Source: Odobenus rosmarus divergens (Eukaryota; Chordata; Mammalia; Carnivora; Odobenidae). Taken from it: 64,000 bases of DNA. The first letter of the stretch is position 1; every line of letters starts with the position of its first letter. The notes beneath the pieces were generated by a model. It was not told where the DNA came from. It saw only the letters and a list, made by a program, of their open reading frames with translations, and ran no database searches. The stretch covers positions 1,354,531 to 1,418,530 of the forward strand of contig NW_004450286.1 of assembly GCF_000321225.1 (NCBI RefSeq), written 5' to 3'. The position numbers were made by a program, and so were the translations under genes. Shown in pieces: positions 34,135 to 46,869 of the stretch.

Positions 34135-34370
34135 CCAGGGAGGGGAGGATGTGGGCTGTAGAGTGAGGGTGCCTGGGTTGCGGTCCCAAGTCTACCTCCA
34201 GCTGTGGGCCCCACTTGACCTCTCTTTTCTTTTCCATGAAATGGGTCTGATAATAGTACCTACCTATCGCGCCGTTGGAAGAACGAAAGGGGTGAATACA
34301 TAGAATGTGTCTGGAACACTGCCTGGCAGGCAGTAAGGCGTTTAATAAACATTAGCCATCGTGACTTATT
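34135..34370 (+). mobile_element. MIR SINE, + strand
   Basis: 'gctgtagagtgagggtgcctgggttgcggtccc', 'ccatgaaatgggtctgataatagtacctacc' and 'aacactgcctggcaggcagtaaggcgtttaataaac' are the MIR body in order, nearly full length. Confidence 0.9.
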
Positions 34371-35010
34371 TCCACAGAAGAAAGTTCTAGAGGACGATTT
34401 TCACGGAGTGCAGGCTGGCATTTCCCCTCTATTTCAAAAGCAACTATGACAATACCGTAGCGCTGGGTGTTCTGTGTATACCACGAGGCTTGAGCTCAGC
34501 AACATCTTCCTAGGAGCTTGTGTAAAGGGGTGGTGATGAAATTTCCACCCTGGGGAAACTCCGAGAGCTACCCAATCTACTGAGAACTTCAAGACAGTGA
34601 GTACTTTTGTTTTTCCCAAGGCGGGGCACTTTGGGGCCCCTCCTAGTCTAATCCTGTATTCCCAAATTCCACGTGTCTGGGAATTCACAATCATCACATG
34701 GTTAGAATCCTAGGATTTCATAAAGTCATGATCTAAGACTGAAAGGGACTAGAGTGATCAAGTATTTTTAGTGCCCCCTCCTGATTTTAGCCACCATAGA
34801 AGGTGTGGCATGGGAGGGGCGGTGGTCAGTAAACAGCTGGTCCATGACCACACAGTTCATGTGAGACCAGACCTACCACCAGCCCCCTCACCCCCACTTC
34901 TGGAACCCTGGTCTGGGGCTGTTTTTCCTGCACTCGGTTATACCTGGCAGTGTTATGTACACAATAAATGTTCCTTGAATGAGTGAATAGGGAAACCAGC
35001 CTTAAATATT

Positions 35011-35141
35011 TTTCTTTCCTTCCTTCCTTCCTTCCTTCCTTCCTTCCTTCCTTTGTAGGATCCACACCCCGTGTGGGACTTGGATTCATGATCTTGAGAT
35101 CAAGAGTTGCATGCTTTACCGACTGAGCCAGCCAGGTGCCC
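35011..35141 (-). mobile_element. Short tRNA-derived carnivore SINE with (TTCC)n tail
   Basis: (TTCC)n at about 35016-35052, then a reversed tRNA-like body ending 'gactgagccagccaggtgcccc'. Target duplication 'ccttaaatattt' on both sides. Confidence 0.93.
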
Positions 35142-35899
35142 CTTAAATATTTGTTTCAAAAGCATTTGGGGGGCTCCTTTTGTGACTTTTTTGGGGGAGG
35201 AGATATGAATTATCCTCTCAAACACTCATCTTTCCCTCCAACATAATTCCCAATATACATTCCAGTGTGCACCCAGGAGAAAAAAAAAAACTCCTCCATC
35301 CTGAAGCTTTCACTATTTTCCTTTTTTTAAAATACTACTTTCCAATATCGTTGTTAGAAGTTATGTCCTCTACTGACTCATTTTTTTTCTCTTCTAAATC
35401 TAATTTAAGATATTCACAGAAGCATAGCGATCAAACAAATTGTAAACTGTAGGTTCAGTTCGCTCCTCAACTTGAACCTCAGCAGCGCAGGCCGACCTCA
35501 GCCTCGCGAGGGAATTTACGTGGTGACGTGATGACGTTGAAGAAAGAGGAGGAACTCTGTGTGGTCAGGCTTCCTTGGCCTGCCTCGGACCCTTTCCCCA
35601 TCTCCTTCAATCCTCCCGCGTTCTCTGTTGACGCGTACTGCCACCTCTCTTCCAGATTAAAATTCTATTCTCCCTTTAAAAATTGTTGTAGCATTTTATT
35701 GCGGCTGTTATTACACATTATCAATCACTTGTAACTGCTTAATTGTATTTAGTTATGCAAGTAATACAGAAATTAATTCAAATTGTAAAATTTCAAATGT
35801 TGTAACAATGGTTACAGATGGGTATGAATAATTGTATGACTAAACTCTTCCTTGACAATTCCTCCAGTGCTTGTCTCTTTCAGTGGGTGTCTTTATAAC

Positions 35900-36390
35900 C
35901 TTCCTCTCTATTTATGCGTGCATTTTTACTTACAGAAATGCATAGTATTATTTTGGTTTTTTTTTTTTTTTTACATAAATAGTACCATACAGTGTGTATT
36001 GTTCTGCAATTGCCTTTTTCATTAATAATATGTCTTGGTGACCTTTCTGTCTCAGTATATACGGGCTTACTTCATTCTTTTTAACTGTTGCCTAATCTAT
36101 CCAGAAGATAGATGTACCGGATTTTATTGAGCCATTCCCTATGATGGCCATTAGGTTGCTTTCAGTTTCAAAACTACCAAAACTCTACAATGGGAGGGAA
36201 TTACCTAATCTGAGCCTACACGTGCCTGCTTCCCTAGGATACATACCAAGAAATGGAATCGCTGGGTCATAGAGTGTGCACATTATTAATTTTAACAGTG
36301 CCCTCCCAATTGGCTGTACCAATTTACACACCTGTTAGCAGTGTAAGAAAGTACCCGGTTTCCCACTCAGCTTGCCAAGATTAATCACTT
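35900..36390 (-). mobile_element. Old L1 3' fragment (L1ME-like)
   Basis: 'ttttttttttacataaatagtaccatacag', 'aaatggaatcgctgggtcatagag' and 'caattggctgtaccaatttacacacctgttagcagtg' match an antisense old L1 3' end. Confidence 0.75.
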
Positions 36391-36427
36391 TTTACCTTGT
36401 CTTAACCTGCATTTATATTTTATCTCC

Positions 36428-36545
36428 TAGGCTTGGAATGTAAGCTCTCTGAGAGCAGGGCCCATGACTTTCCCATATGTGCATTTTTTCCCCCCAACAG
36501 AGGTGTTTAATAATTGGTTCTCAGTAAATGTTTGTGGAGTGATCT
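36428..36545 (+). mobile_element. L2 LINE 3' tail
   Basis: 'ggcttggaatgtaagctctctgagagcagggcc' and 'ctcagtaaatgtttgtgg' are a short L2 3' end. Confidence 0.8.
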
Positions 36546-38046
36546 CCAACTACAATCTTTGCTCATCTCTGTGCAAAAAAAAGCACGTTTACCCAGAGCG
36601 CATCTTTTAGGTGATTTCTTAAGAATGAAAAACATTTTTTAAAAAGTTGGTTGGATTTTTGTACATCCTTCTCCCTGGACAAGTTACAGATACCTTTCAG
36701 ATTTAAAGTTGCCTGCCGAAAACAGGATTCCCTCCTGCTCTGCTGGTAGGAGGCAGTGAAAACAGACCTGGCTGTCTCAGACAATAGCTAGCAGGGTGTC
36801 CCACCCACTGGGAAAAGCCTCAGAATCCCTGGGAACTAGAGAGAAGATGGGATGGGGAGGCAGTAAGGTCAGACTCTTTGGAACATTCTGGATCCAAGGA
36901 GGGAAATTCTTTTACAGAGTTTTGAAATAGAGGAAACCATTAATAATGTCCAAACCCCGGCAATAAATGGATCCAGGTGAGGAAGACCTGTGACAGGCTA
37001 GCAGAACTGGAGTGGAGACCTGGAAATAAATGTATTTTCAATTTGGATACAGGAAAGGGAGGTTTTAGAGGTGTGAATTACTGGATGCAAGATAAACTTT
37101 TCCTCCAGGCAGAGCCTATATTTATTTATATGATAATCTTGGGCTAAAGCGATTCTAAAAATCCATGAGCGTGGTTCCAAATCTTGCCGTCTGAACACTC
37201 ATTTGAAAAAAAGGAGTTTTCCAAAGGGGCTAGAGATAACTTTCAGTTAAATATGAACGAATTGAGAATTGCGTGTCGCTAAATAAGAAACAGCACAAAC
37301 CGAGGCGCATTTCACTCTTGATAACGTTTCTCCATCTCTCGCCCATTGAACCGTTTCAATAGCAACTGTGCAGCCCAGGTCGGGTACAGTTGTATTTGGA
37401 CACAAACACAAATGAGAAAAGTGAGGAAACCGTTTGCTAGGGGGGACTGACCGCCTCCAGGGGCGTGGGGGGCGTAGGCGCGGGCCCTGTCTGGAATTCC
37501 CCTGGGCTGGACGGGCACTGCAGTTCACCTGCGCCGCTGGAGCGCGGGGACCCCCTTTACCGTCGGGGCTGCACCGTCCCAGACACACAGGGACCCGCAC
37601 TTTCGTTTCTCAGCTCGCATCTTCTGGCCCTTTTCACCCCTTCGCTCACCATGGGACGGTTGTCACCAAACCCCAGCAGTGACCGGGCCGAAATCAAGCC
37701 CCCGGTGGCCCAGGTCGCGGCCGCAGCAATCAGAGACTGGAAACTCCTGGAGGGGAGGTGCATTTGGCCTTTTGGGGGCTCAGGGTCCTTTGGCCATTGT
37801 TGGGACGAACAAAGAGGGCAGGAGCGGAGGGCGCCCCCATGAGGCAAGGCGGGGAAGGACACCGACCAGCGCGATTTAGGCGGCGGGCGAAGCTGGCAGC
37901 GGGTGCTCGGGGACAGCGGGCTGCGAGCCGGGGGAGGAGGGCCGGTCCCGCCCGCCGCGCCCCGCACGCGCCTCGCGCGCCGTCTGGCGCCCGCCGCAGC
38001 CCTTTCCTTCGTCGCGGCCACTTTACTTTCATCCCCTTTTTTCCCT

Positions 38047-38087
38047 TTTATTATTATTATTATTGTTATTATTATATATATATTTTT
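38047..38087. repeat. (TTA)n / AT-rich microsatellite inside the CpG island
   Basis: About nine TTA units with one TTG, followed by (TA)n and T6, embedded in more than 1 kb of GC-rich sequence. Confidence 0.95.
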
Positions 38088-38332
38088 TCCCGCGCAAAGC
38101 GGGAAGCGGGGACTGCCCAAGGGAGCGGCGGAGGGGCCGCCATTTCCCGGGGAAAGCGCAGCGCGCGGCGGCACCGGGCGCCCCGGAAAGGGAACCGGAG
38201 GGGAGTGCCCGGCCCCGAGCCCTCCTCCGCGCCGGCCGGGGGCTCACGGGGCTCGCGGCGCCCGGCTTACGCGCAGCAGCTCCCGGCCTCGCCCCCGCCG
38301 CCCGCGTCCCCGGCCTGACCTTCCGCGGCGCG

Positions 38333-38370
38333 GCCCGCCCCCGGCCCCCGGCCCCCGGCCCCGGGCCCCT
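38333..38370 (-). promoter_or_regulatory. G-rich tract, quadruplex-prone on the gene's sense strand
   Basis: The + strand reads C runs of 4-5 separated by GG. The minus (sense) strand therefore has five or more G runs of length 4-5 within 38 bases, about 0.55 kb downstream of the proposed exon 1 donor. Confidence 0.7.
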
Positions 38371-38912
38371 TCCCTCCGGCCGGCGCCCCCGCGCCCCTTC
38401 CATTGTCAGCCCGGAGCGGGCCGGCGCGCAGCCCCGCACCCTCGGAGGGCCCCCCCCCACCCCCGAGCGGCCCACCGCCCCGGAGCAGTCCCCGCGGCGG
38501 CTGGGCGCCTCCCTCCTCCGCTCCTGCGCCCCGAACTCCGCATCCCGGGAGCCCTCGGCTCCCTCCTGGGCCGGCCTCGGCGCGGCCCGCCGCTGGACCC
38601 CGCATCCCGCCGCCTCCTCCCTCCTCGCCCAGGATGCCCCCCGCTCCTCGCCGGCCGCGGCAATTTTACCGCTTCTTTCGCACCCCCCCGCCCCCCGCCT
38701 TTATTTCGCGAGGAAGCAAGTTGGGCAGCTTGATTTATTAATTCTTCTGTCTTTCTTTTGCGGGGAGGGTCGGCTATCGGGGTGCGCCCGCAGGGGCCGG
38801 GCGGCGGGAGAGGCAGGGGTTCTCTCCGGCCCCGGCACTGCCCCCGCGGCGCGTTTTGTCTCCAGCCCCCGGAGCCCCCTGAACAATAATGCCATCGCCA
38901 TGGCGGGCTCAC

Positions 38913-39130
38913 CTGGTGCTGCGCCGCCTGCTCCGGGCGCCCGGTGCCCTCGGCGCGCCGCTCCCGGGGCGCAGGTTCGGCCCGCGCGGCGCCGGTGCCG
39001 GGCAGGACTCTTTGCCTTTCTTTGGGTTCTATCGGTGCTTGTCAATGGCGGCAAGCGGCAGTTCTCCGGGCCGCGGATAGTAGCGGGGGGAGGAGGAGGA
39101 GGGAGAAGGGATTGCTCCTTCTCCACATAA
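38913..39130 (-). other. MACROH2A2: Proposed non-coding exon 1 of MACROH2A2 (5' end uncertain)
   Basis: On the minus strand the island contains GCAGCACCAG|gtgagc (donor at 38912), the best splice donor I find in it. Since the start codon is in the exon at 20344-20574, which has a clear acceptor, a non-coding first exon must lie upstream, and the island is the expected place. The transcription start is not visible; the right boundary given is only a guess. Weaker alternative donors exist at about 38268 (gtaagc) and 37648 (gtgagc). Confidence 0.45.
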
Positions 39131-39309
39131 CCACCTCTAGGAGGAGTCGCTCAGCCTCATCCCCCGCCAGCCCAGGCTCCGCGACGGGTCCGGGGCTTTC
39201 GGTGGGGCTTGATGAGCTATTGTCCTTCAGGAGCATTAATGATGAAACCGCGCGGCCTCCGCGTCGCGGGCGGATCTGCCGGATGCGCTGAGGGCCACTT
39301 GCTAAGATG

Positions 39310-41430
39310 AGGCTTTCCCCAGGGCCGGGGACAGAAGCACTACGGTCACGATCCGGAGGCTCCGGATAGCAGGATCCACCTTTGGTGGAAGAAAACGGCG
39401 TGGGCGTTCATCATCGGGCAGTTCTGGGCAGAGCCTTAGAAGGTGAAAGCCCAAACGGCCCCCTTCGATGGTCTCGTGTCCTCAAATAATAACAAATACT
39501 GTACAGGAACATTCGTGTCTGCCACTGGGGCTGTTGCATAGGGTGGCCACGGCCACGAGAACTGAGAATGTGTATCCATGCCTGTTGGCTTTTTATAAAT
39601 TCAGACCAGTTTAGATTCCAGCGTCGCATAATATTCGCAGATGTGTGTTTTGGTGGGTGAGACTGTGTGCGTGGACATAATTTTTAATTCGGTTGCTTTC
39701 CCGTGTGTTAATTTGTAATATCGAAGCAGGTATTGAGATTGGCACGGGGCTATTGTCTTAAGGACCAAATGTTAGTTTCCAGGAAATGTATTTTTATAGG
39801 GATGTGGTGGACAATATCAGGTGTGATCATGGGATTAGTAGTAGCTCTGTTCTACTGGAAGCCAGTGCTGTCCTTTGTAACTGGAGATGCAACCCCGGGG
39901 CTCCATGGCTGGGGGTGAGTCAAAGGAATGTGTTTATTGCTGGGAGAAATGTTCACTTGCTATGGGCCATCCATGCTTCCTCTGGTTTCTCACTGATGAG
40001 TCAAAGGATTGTGAGAGGCAAAATTTTGACCTCTTTAAAAAAGAGAAACCGACAGGAAAACACAGTTCTCCAACATTGATCAAATGGGTGCTTTTCAGAG
40101 CCTTTCCCATTTGGTAATATTGTGTACATTTGCCCCTATAAACCTGCAAATGCTTAGGCAGTGGGGAATATTGGGGTGACTGAGAGCCTCCAATTGCCTG
40201 AGTGGGAAAGAACCCAAATGCCCAGCTGCCCTCTGGATTTACACTAGTCAGTGGGGGCTGTTGATGGAATTAGTAGATAGCGCTTTAGACCATATGCATT
40301 TTGAACAAGTGTTTTGCTGAGAAATCTATCGACTTCCCAAAAGATCATGCATGTATCAGAAAGGTATAAACAAATCTCCGTTTGTTTAAATCTCATATGG
40401 CTTCTCAAACTATCCTGGACACAATGGTCTCAGTTTATGGAGACTTCCTTCACTCTTCTGCCTGTCCCTTTTACCCTCTCTGTGTATGACCTCACTGTTC
40501 TTTGTCTTTGAAGGTACTCTCCAGGTCAGAAATCTAGTCAGGATAAAGTCCTCTTTTCCTGGGACATATATTTAAAGGGTTTCAAATGATCCCTTGGAGC
40601 ATCTCAAATGATTTCCACTTCCCTGTTCTAGAGGAAGTGCCTATCTCCCTTCTCATATAGATTTCTGGTGTCCATTCTTGATCAGAAATAACCTCCAGGC
40701 CAACATTCAAAAGGGTTCAGGAGCTGTCTGGGAGTGCTTGAAAAATACTCCTACCCTGTGACCCACTCAGCCAGGCAGGCTGACTGAGATATAGTTGAAT
40801 AATTCATCAATATATATTAGATTCACATTCTCCCTGTAACTTCGCAATGAAAATGGTACGTGTGGTCATTTTTATGTGCATTTTATGTAACTCATTTCAT
40901 CCTAGCATTTTGTTATGTGCTATCCTGAGAAAGGCTGGTCTAAGAATTTACTGGTCAGCATTCTCCCATTTCCTACTGGTTGTTTTCTTCCAATAGATGA
41001 TGTAGTCACAACTCAGGGAGTCAAGGGGGGTGTCAGCTTCATAAGGCTCTTCTTGTTCCTTGAATAGAAGGGATCATAGAGTTCACCTGCCTTTATGTTA
41101 TAGGAAGAAATTTGATATTCAGGTGGGTCAGGTGACTTAGTCAAGGCCATGTGGGTGAAACTCCAGTGCACTCACGGATACCCAGCCTAAAGCTGTTTCC
41201 CCCAGCTCCAAACTTCAGAGGATGTATAGGGGACAAATAAGCAACCTAATATGCAGAGCTAGTTAAATTATACATATTTATTAGTGGACATCTGACACAT
41301 GAACAAAAACTTAACCCAGATAATATTGTGTAGTTAAAATACATTTAAAATGGTCAACACAATTAGAAATTCATCAGTAATTGTAAGTTCTGCAGTGGCC
41401 TCTAGCACAGGGAATCTCAGACAAGGGGAA
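39310..41430. other. Upstream flank, no recognised element
   Basis: Unique-looking sequence with no repeat I can name. Distal regulatory sites are possible but not identifiable by eye. Confidence 0.5.
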
Positions 41431-41439
41431 TAATAAATA

Positions 41440-41670
41440 GTAATAACGAGAGTTTACACTTATGAATTTTCCCAGAGTGCACCATACTTTCACCCTTACT
41501 AATTCATTTAATCCTCACAACAACTCTATGGGTTGGGCACTATTTCCTTCTCTGTATGGATGGAGAAACTGAGGCAGAGAGTGTTTGCAAAACTTGCCTG
41601 AAGTTACGGAGTTAGGAAGTGGTGGTATCCAGTTCTTAGTCCCTGTGCTAATCTGGTGCGAGGGGTGTGC
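41440..41670 (-). mobile_element. MIR SINE, - strand
   Basis: 'actaattcatttaatcctcacaacaactctatggg', then 'gagaaactgaggcagagag' and 'cctgaagttacggagttaggaagtgg' match reversed MIR. Confidence 0.88.
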
Positions 41671-41679
41671 GCATTCACT

Positions 41680-44600
41680 TTAGGCAAAGAACTTTTGTGA
41701 TTGGTCACAGGATGGAAAGTCCCTTGACCATTCTCAATACATATCCTCGAGGGGTCAGCGAAAAACCTAATTTCAGGAGGTTCGGTTGATTACCACTGCA
41801 CTGAAAACATTTTCTTAAACTCCGACCAGTATGTGTGGATAACATTATGAATAAACGGGTTGATTGTGAGTTGACTCCATCAGAGACAAGGATGTCTAGC
41901 AAACATTTTATTGAGATGCAGGATGAACTGCTTCTCCACGTAGGGAGTCATGTAGCATGATTTAGAGATGGGGGGAAAAAAAAAGAACCAGCCATGCAAC
42001 TAGATTCATATTCTGTGGAGTCTACTAGTCATTCGTTCATAAAATCATCTATTTCAAAAATAGCTTCATCGATTTTGGCCCCCCAAACAGTTTTATTTTC
42101 TCATGATTCCAATTTATGTGAATTGAGTGGATGTTTATTTTCCATGATTTGTTCTAATCTAGTTCATGACACCTATTATAATCTGTGATCATTTTACCCT
42201 TCTAAGATCTTGGTATGCAATTACCCTATTAATTTCCTGACCCTTGCCTCTTCCAGAAGGACTGTATCATGTGGGTATATATTTATATCTGGCCTACGTG
42301 AGTGTATGTGTATTATGTGTATAAGATTTATATATCCAGATTAATTTCATTTGAGAATTTCTGATCCTCTTTGAAGTAACTTGAGATTCCCGGGGAGTAG
42401 CATAAAAACAGATGGAAATCATTGGTTTAAGCTCTTCTTTGAATGTAAGTTTGGCAATTCTAGATGCTGTATTAATTCCATCAAGGCACCAACTGGCATA
42501 ACTCGAAATAGCAACTCGGAGGCCTGAGGTTATGAGTGCAGACAAAGCACCAGGCTAAAAAGTACCCCACCATTCTAGGAAATGAACACAGCTTTTAAAT
42601 GTACCCTATAACCTGAAAAATACTAGGCAATCTAAATTAAAATTTTTTACTAGCTAGAAATAATTAAAGTCTTCCCCGGTGTTATATTTTGAATAGCGAA
42701 CATTTGATTAACATTTAATTAAACATTTGATTTCCTTAATCAAAAGTGGTGGCTTTAGGATCTTAATCACTTATGAAAGGGAATGATGTCTTTAAAGAAA
42801 CACATAAGCACTTATTATGCCAACAAAGCCTATTCTTAGTAGTTCTGGTTAAAATGAACATCTTCGTCTCCTCACAAAAAGAACATCTTAATAGTCCAGG
42901 TTTTTAAAAACAGCAACAAAATATGTCCTTTTTGATGCTAAGCCCTGGCCATTTGGTTCCGGGAGAAGGGGATTTATATGAGTGAGTGTGTGTGTGTGTG
43001 TGTGTGTGTGGAGATGAATATCTATGTATACACATCTCTCTATGAATTTATAAACATTTGGTGTGTGTGTTATGTGTGGCTATGTTATGAGATGGGTCAT
43101 GACTGCTACTGCAGTAGGCTCAGAGTTAAGGGTGATTTGGATTTTAAAGGACTCTACCAAATGTTTAGCATTTAACCGATGATGAACTGTCCTGTAAAAG
43201 AAAATTAAGTGTTGCGCGTTTTTAAGAGAAATATGTTATCAGCCCTGATGATGCAAAGTTGTGGTTAGGAAGAGAAGGCGCGGGGTGTCATTATTAATGG
43301 AAACAGAACCCGGAGCTAAGGGGAGTGTGCCAGTTGGGGTCTTGCTGTGTTCGGTGCCAGAGCTCCTCTGGGAGACCATCCCCTTACTTCCAGGCAGAAC
43401 TCTTTGCCACGATTGCGATGGGAAGTGGCAGCATGCATCTAGAGAGACTGGACCTTAGCATCTGTGTTGGGAGATCTATGCAATGTGCACTCACACCCAA
43501 ACAAAATTGCTCTTTACAATTTAGACCCATTCTAGAGAATGGGGGCACAGATTTTCCAAATCCACAAAAGCAGAATACCATAGTAAAACTGTAATTTATT
43601 TATACAAATGGTGTGTTTTTACAAAGGCCATCTGTCAGTTGACTCTCTGATCTAAAACAAATCTGTTTGTTCCCCCAAAAGAAATAACATGTCTGTTGAA
43701 AAAGGATTTATGGACGACAGGCTGCCCATTCCACCAGCCATTGGTATAATAGTAACTATTTATGATATATTTACTTCTACAGGAGTGCTGTGAGTGGAAA
43801 CTATTACTTGTAAAGTATGGTAATTAATTTTCATTACCTCGAAGCCAAGAAATGGAGCCCAGTTGCATTTATTAAGATTATTGCATGAAAAACACATGTT
43901 TCTTCTGGGAAAAAAAAAATCCAAATAAAAGTAGGCAGAGAGCTTTGGCCACGTGGTAGCTCACTGCTCTGATGGGTGGTGGTAGGGACATGGGCTTGCA
44001 CTCAAGCATTGGATTCCTTTTTGGAGGTCAAGGGGACAAATCATTATTGAATGACCCTGGCCACTTGATCTGTAGGCACCACTGATGGCCCTTATTGGAA
44101 ATTAGATCTCACTAGTAATACTAAAAGGAACAAGGACTCTAGGCTGGGAGAGAGGGATGTGGAAGAGGAGGGAAGACCCCCCGCTCCCATCTCCTGTACA
44201 CAAAGGTGGCACTCAAGTGAATATTTATTAATATTTATTTCCAAACGGAACCTAATATTTTTTAATGGGCACTCTCTGCAAGAAACCGGGCCAGGTCACA
44301 CGAGAAGTACAAAGAGGCATCTTCTCTTCTCAGGAAGCTTGCCATCTATCTGATAACTGAGGGAATGGCAGTAGGTACAGAAATTATCAATGCAAAACTG
44401 TTAACAAGGGTTAGGAGTTACCTTGTCTCTGAACACCTTTCTTAAATTGACACCAGTTCCTACAAGCATTCTTCCAAAGCATTCTTAAAATTAGCTAAAC
44501 CAGGTTTCCCCCCAAATGTCTTATTTTATTTTACTTACTTTTAATTTATTTTTTAGTTTTCAAACATTTTAAAAATAGGTAATACTTGAATAAAATAAAA

Positions 44601-46610
44601 AAGTACCTAGGTCGACAATCCACAGGGTCCGTTCCCCTGTACCCCCCAGGCAGCCAGCCAAAGTTACGTTCCTTTGGTGTCCTTCCAAGCATGTACTTTT
44701 CTTCCTGTTTGTGGACAGAGGTCTTATCTGTCTTCCTTGGACTTTGGAAGAGTCTTAGTATTCTGTCCTTCAGGGGACAGGCTCTTAGCACATGCACTGC
44801 TCTCTGCTGAGGTCTCAGGCAGAAAAGTGGCTGCAGAGGCTCAGAGGCAAGACACTGGTGAAGGTATAGATCTGGGGTCTCCCGTCAGTGCTGCACAGGG
44901 AAAGACATTGGTCTCCAGACCTAGGAAAGTCCTCACATGGGATCAGTCAAAGCTCAGGAACACAACGGGCACCGAAATGGGTTTTGTCTCTCAGGCTGAC
45001 AGTCCAGAATCCCACCTCTGAAGCTAAGAGGACTGTCCCTTTACTTCCTGATGGATCCTCGGAGATGCCCAGATGCCACTCAGCTTTATTTCCCACAAAT
45101 ACCTCCTGGTAATGGAGGTAGAGATCAAGTGAGCTCTGCCTTGGACCCCCATTATGCAGACAGGTCTCTCAGGATAGTTAGACTGAGTCTGTTTGCCTCC
45201 AAGCTCCACACTGCAAAGGGCATCAGAAATGATGAGGTGGTTTTTGGTTGGGATCACATCCAAGGGCATTTCTACTTGGGACCTCTGCAGCCTGGGTCCA
45301 CGGTCAGGGTCGCCTTCACTTAGGGCTGCTGCTCTCTGGTTGGGCTGCCAAACTTCCCATCGGGAGGCTGGCCTCAGTCCAGCCCTTGGGGGAATCTGAG
45401 GGTAGTGGCCCGGGCATAGCACTGCCCCGGAGGCTGCCTGGGCAGGAGGCTGATACAGCCCAAGCGCTCTAGGACTGTGGGATAGCGCGGCTGGGGGCAG
45501 CTCATGGCTTCCTACAGCTGTTGAACTGTGGCCTCCTCAGCTCTGGTTTTCAGAACTTGCCTGCCCCTCTCCTACCCTTTATAGAGGAAATCCTGTGTCC
45601 ACTCCTGGGCCTCAACATCACTTCCTGCCTCACCTCATTATTCCTTCGGTTTCATTTGTGCTGGGAAAGAGTACTCAAGGCAAGAGGGGAGGGAGTTCAC
45701 GCTAAAGGAGACTCAGTCACTCACACTTTTGCTATTCATAGAGGTTTCCACCTCAATTTCTTTCTTCCTTTCTCCCTCCTTCCCTGCCCTTCTTCCTTCC
45801 CTCCCCTTTGAGACTCTTAGCTTAGGTTCTTGGACACTTGGAGGTCCCCTGGGAGCAGTTAGGGCTCTTGGAAGAAACTGGCGTTCTGGAATGTTTTGTG
45901 TCAATTTGCATTTCTGTTGAGAAGATCCATCTTATGTTGTTGGCAGGTTCTCAAAGGGATTCCCGCCACAAAAGTTAGCTAATGCTGACTCAGTTTTCCC
46001 ACATCGTCCCTCCTGTCCTCACCAGCTGAGCTCTGGTTCCACTGTTATGAGAAAATTGCATTCCTCCCTTTATAGTAGAGGTGGACAAACTTATTCCATA
46101 AGCCCGATAGTAAATATTTTAGGCTTTTTCATCATGAGGCAAAGCGGAGTTTAACAGGTAGGTATCCATATAACGAGAGAGAAAAGAAATTTCCGTAACA
46201 GTTTTATGGATAAAATGTTGACTATAATAACAGTAGCATACAATTTTTTTGTAACACAGGTCTCCAAATGAGAAGAATGGAATTTTATCTTAGGGGTGAT
46301 AACATTTCTCATAATAGGGGTTCAAAGTTAGTGTTTGCAATCAGCAAAACCGGTTGCAAATGTTCATCTGCTAATGCATCCTGGCTAATCCACTGCCCGT
46401 ATTCAGACTGCCATATTTAACTGGAGGACATCCTTCATTACATGCAGAAGAGATTTCTTTTCTTTTTCACATAAGGGGAATAAATGGCTCAGGGATGGTC
46501 AGCAGGTGGAGGAAGAAACACACTTCTCCGTTGAGTAAGGAGATGAACTGTTGGCACACCACCACACTTCCAACTTGTTTTATTTGTGTCCATATCATTC
46601 AGGGAAGGAA
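41680..46610. other. Intergenic stretch, no recognised gene
   Basis: A (TG)n array (42986-43010) and a pyrimidine-rich run (about 45755-45810) are the only structures I can name. Open frames at 44670-45470 are short and unlike known proteins. Confidence 0.5.
42986..43010. repeat. (GT)n microsatellite
   Basis: About 12 GT units. Confidence 0.95.
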
Positions 46611-46621
46611 AATGAGCTTAG

Positions 46622-46738
46622 AGATGAAAGGTGTGGCCCAGTCCCAGCTCCTCCACTGTGTGACCTTGGGCAAGTGATGGAATCTCTTTAAGTCTTAGTT
46701 TCCTCATCTATAAAATGATAATAGCAGTTAAGAACGGG
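46622..46738 (+). mobile_element. MIR SINE, + strand
   Basis: 'cagctcctccactgtgtgaccttgggcaagtgatgg' then 'agtttcctcatctataaaatgataatagcag'. Confidence 0.9.
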
Positions 46739-46869
46739 GCTGGGGAGTGGTTACCAAATTCTGCTTTTGGAATTATGTCTTTAAAGATTTTCTGTAAAGT
46801 GAACCTAAAATGAATCTTTCAAAATGAATGTTACTTAATATATAAGCTTAATGTATTATAATATCAATA

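Larger units (their letters stand above)
20575..38912 (-). other. MACROH2A2: MACROH2A2 intron 1 (proposed, about 18.3 kb)
   Basis: Runs from the proposed donor CACCAG|gtgagc (38912-38911) in the CpG island to the acceptor at 20576-20575. The acceptor is well supported. The donor is the best candidate in the island but rests on inference. Confidence 0.6.
37440..39300 (-). promoter_or_regulatory. MACROH2A2: CpG island, MACROH2A2 promoter region
   Basis: Very GC-rich with dense CpG, standing out sharply from AT-rich flanks. It is the only such island in the window and lies upstream of the first coding exon on the gene's strand. Possible YY1-type sites: ccgccatttc at 38138-38147 and aatggcggc near 39045. 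No TATA box is obvious, as usual for island promoters. Open frames of up to 355 codons run through it on both strands and are products of low stop-codon density. Confidence 0.8.

Noticed and set aside
37903..39130. Long open frames of 276 and 355 codons on the + strand and several on the - strand in the CpG island
   Set aside because: They overlap each other on both strands, are made of Pro/Ala/Arg/Gly-rich sequence, and show no recognisable domain. GC-rich DNA has few stop codons, so these are expected by chance.
45024..45472. Several overlapping frames on both strands
   Set aside because: No domain, no splice support and no codon bias that I can see. Probably random in GC-moderate DNA.
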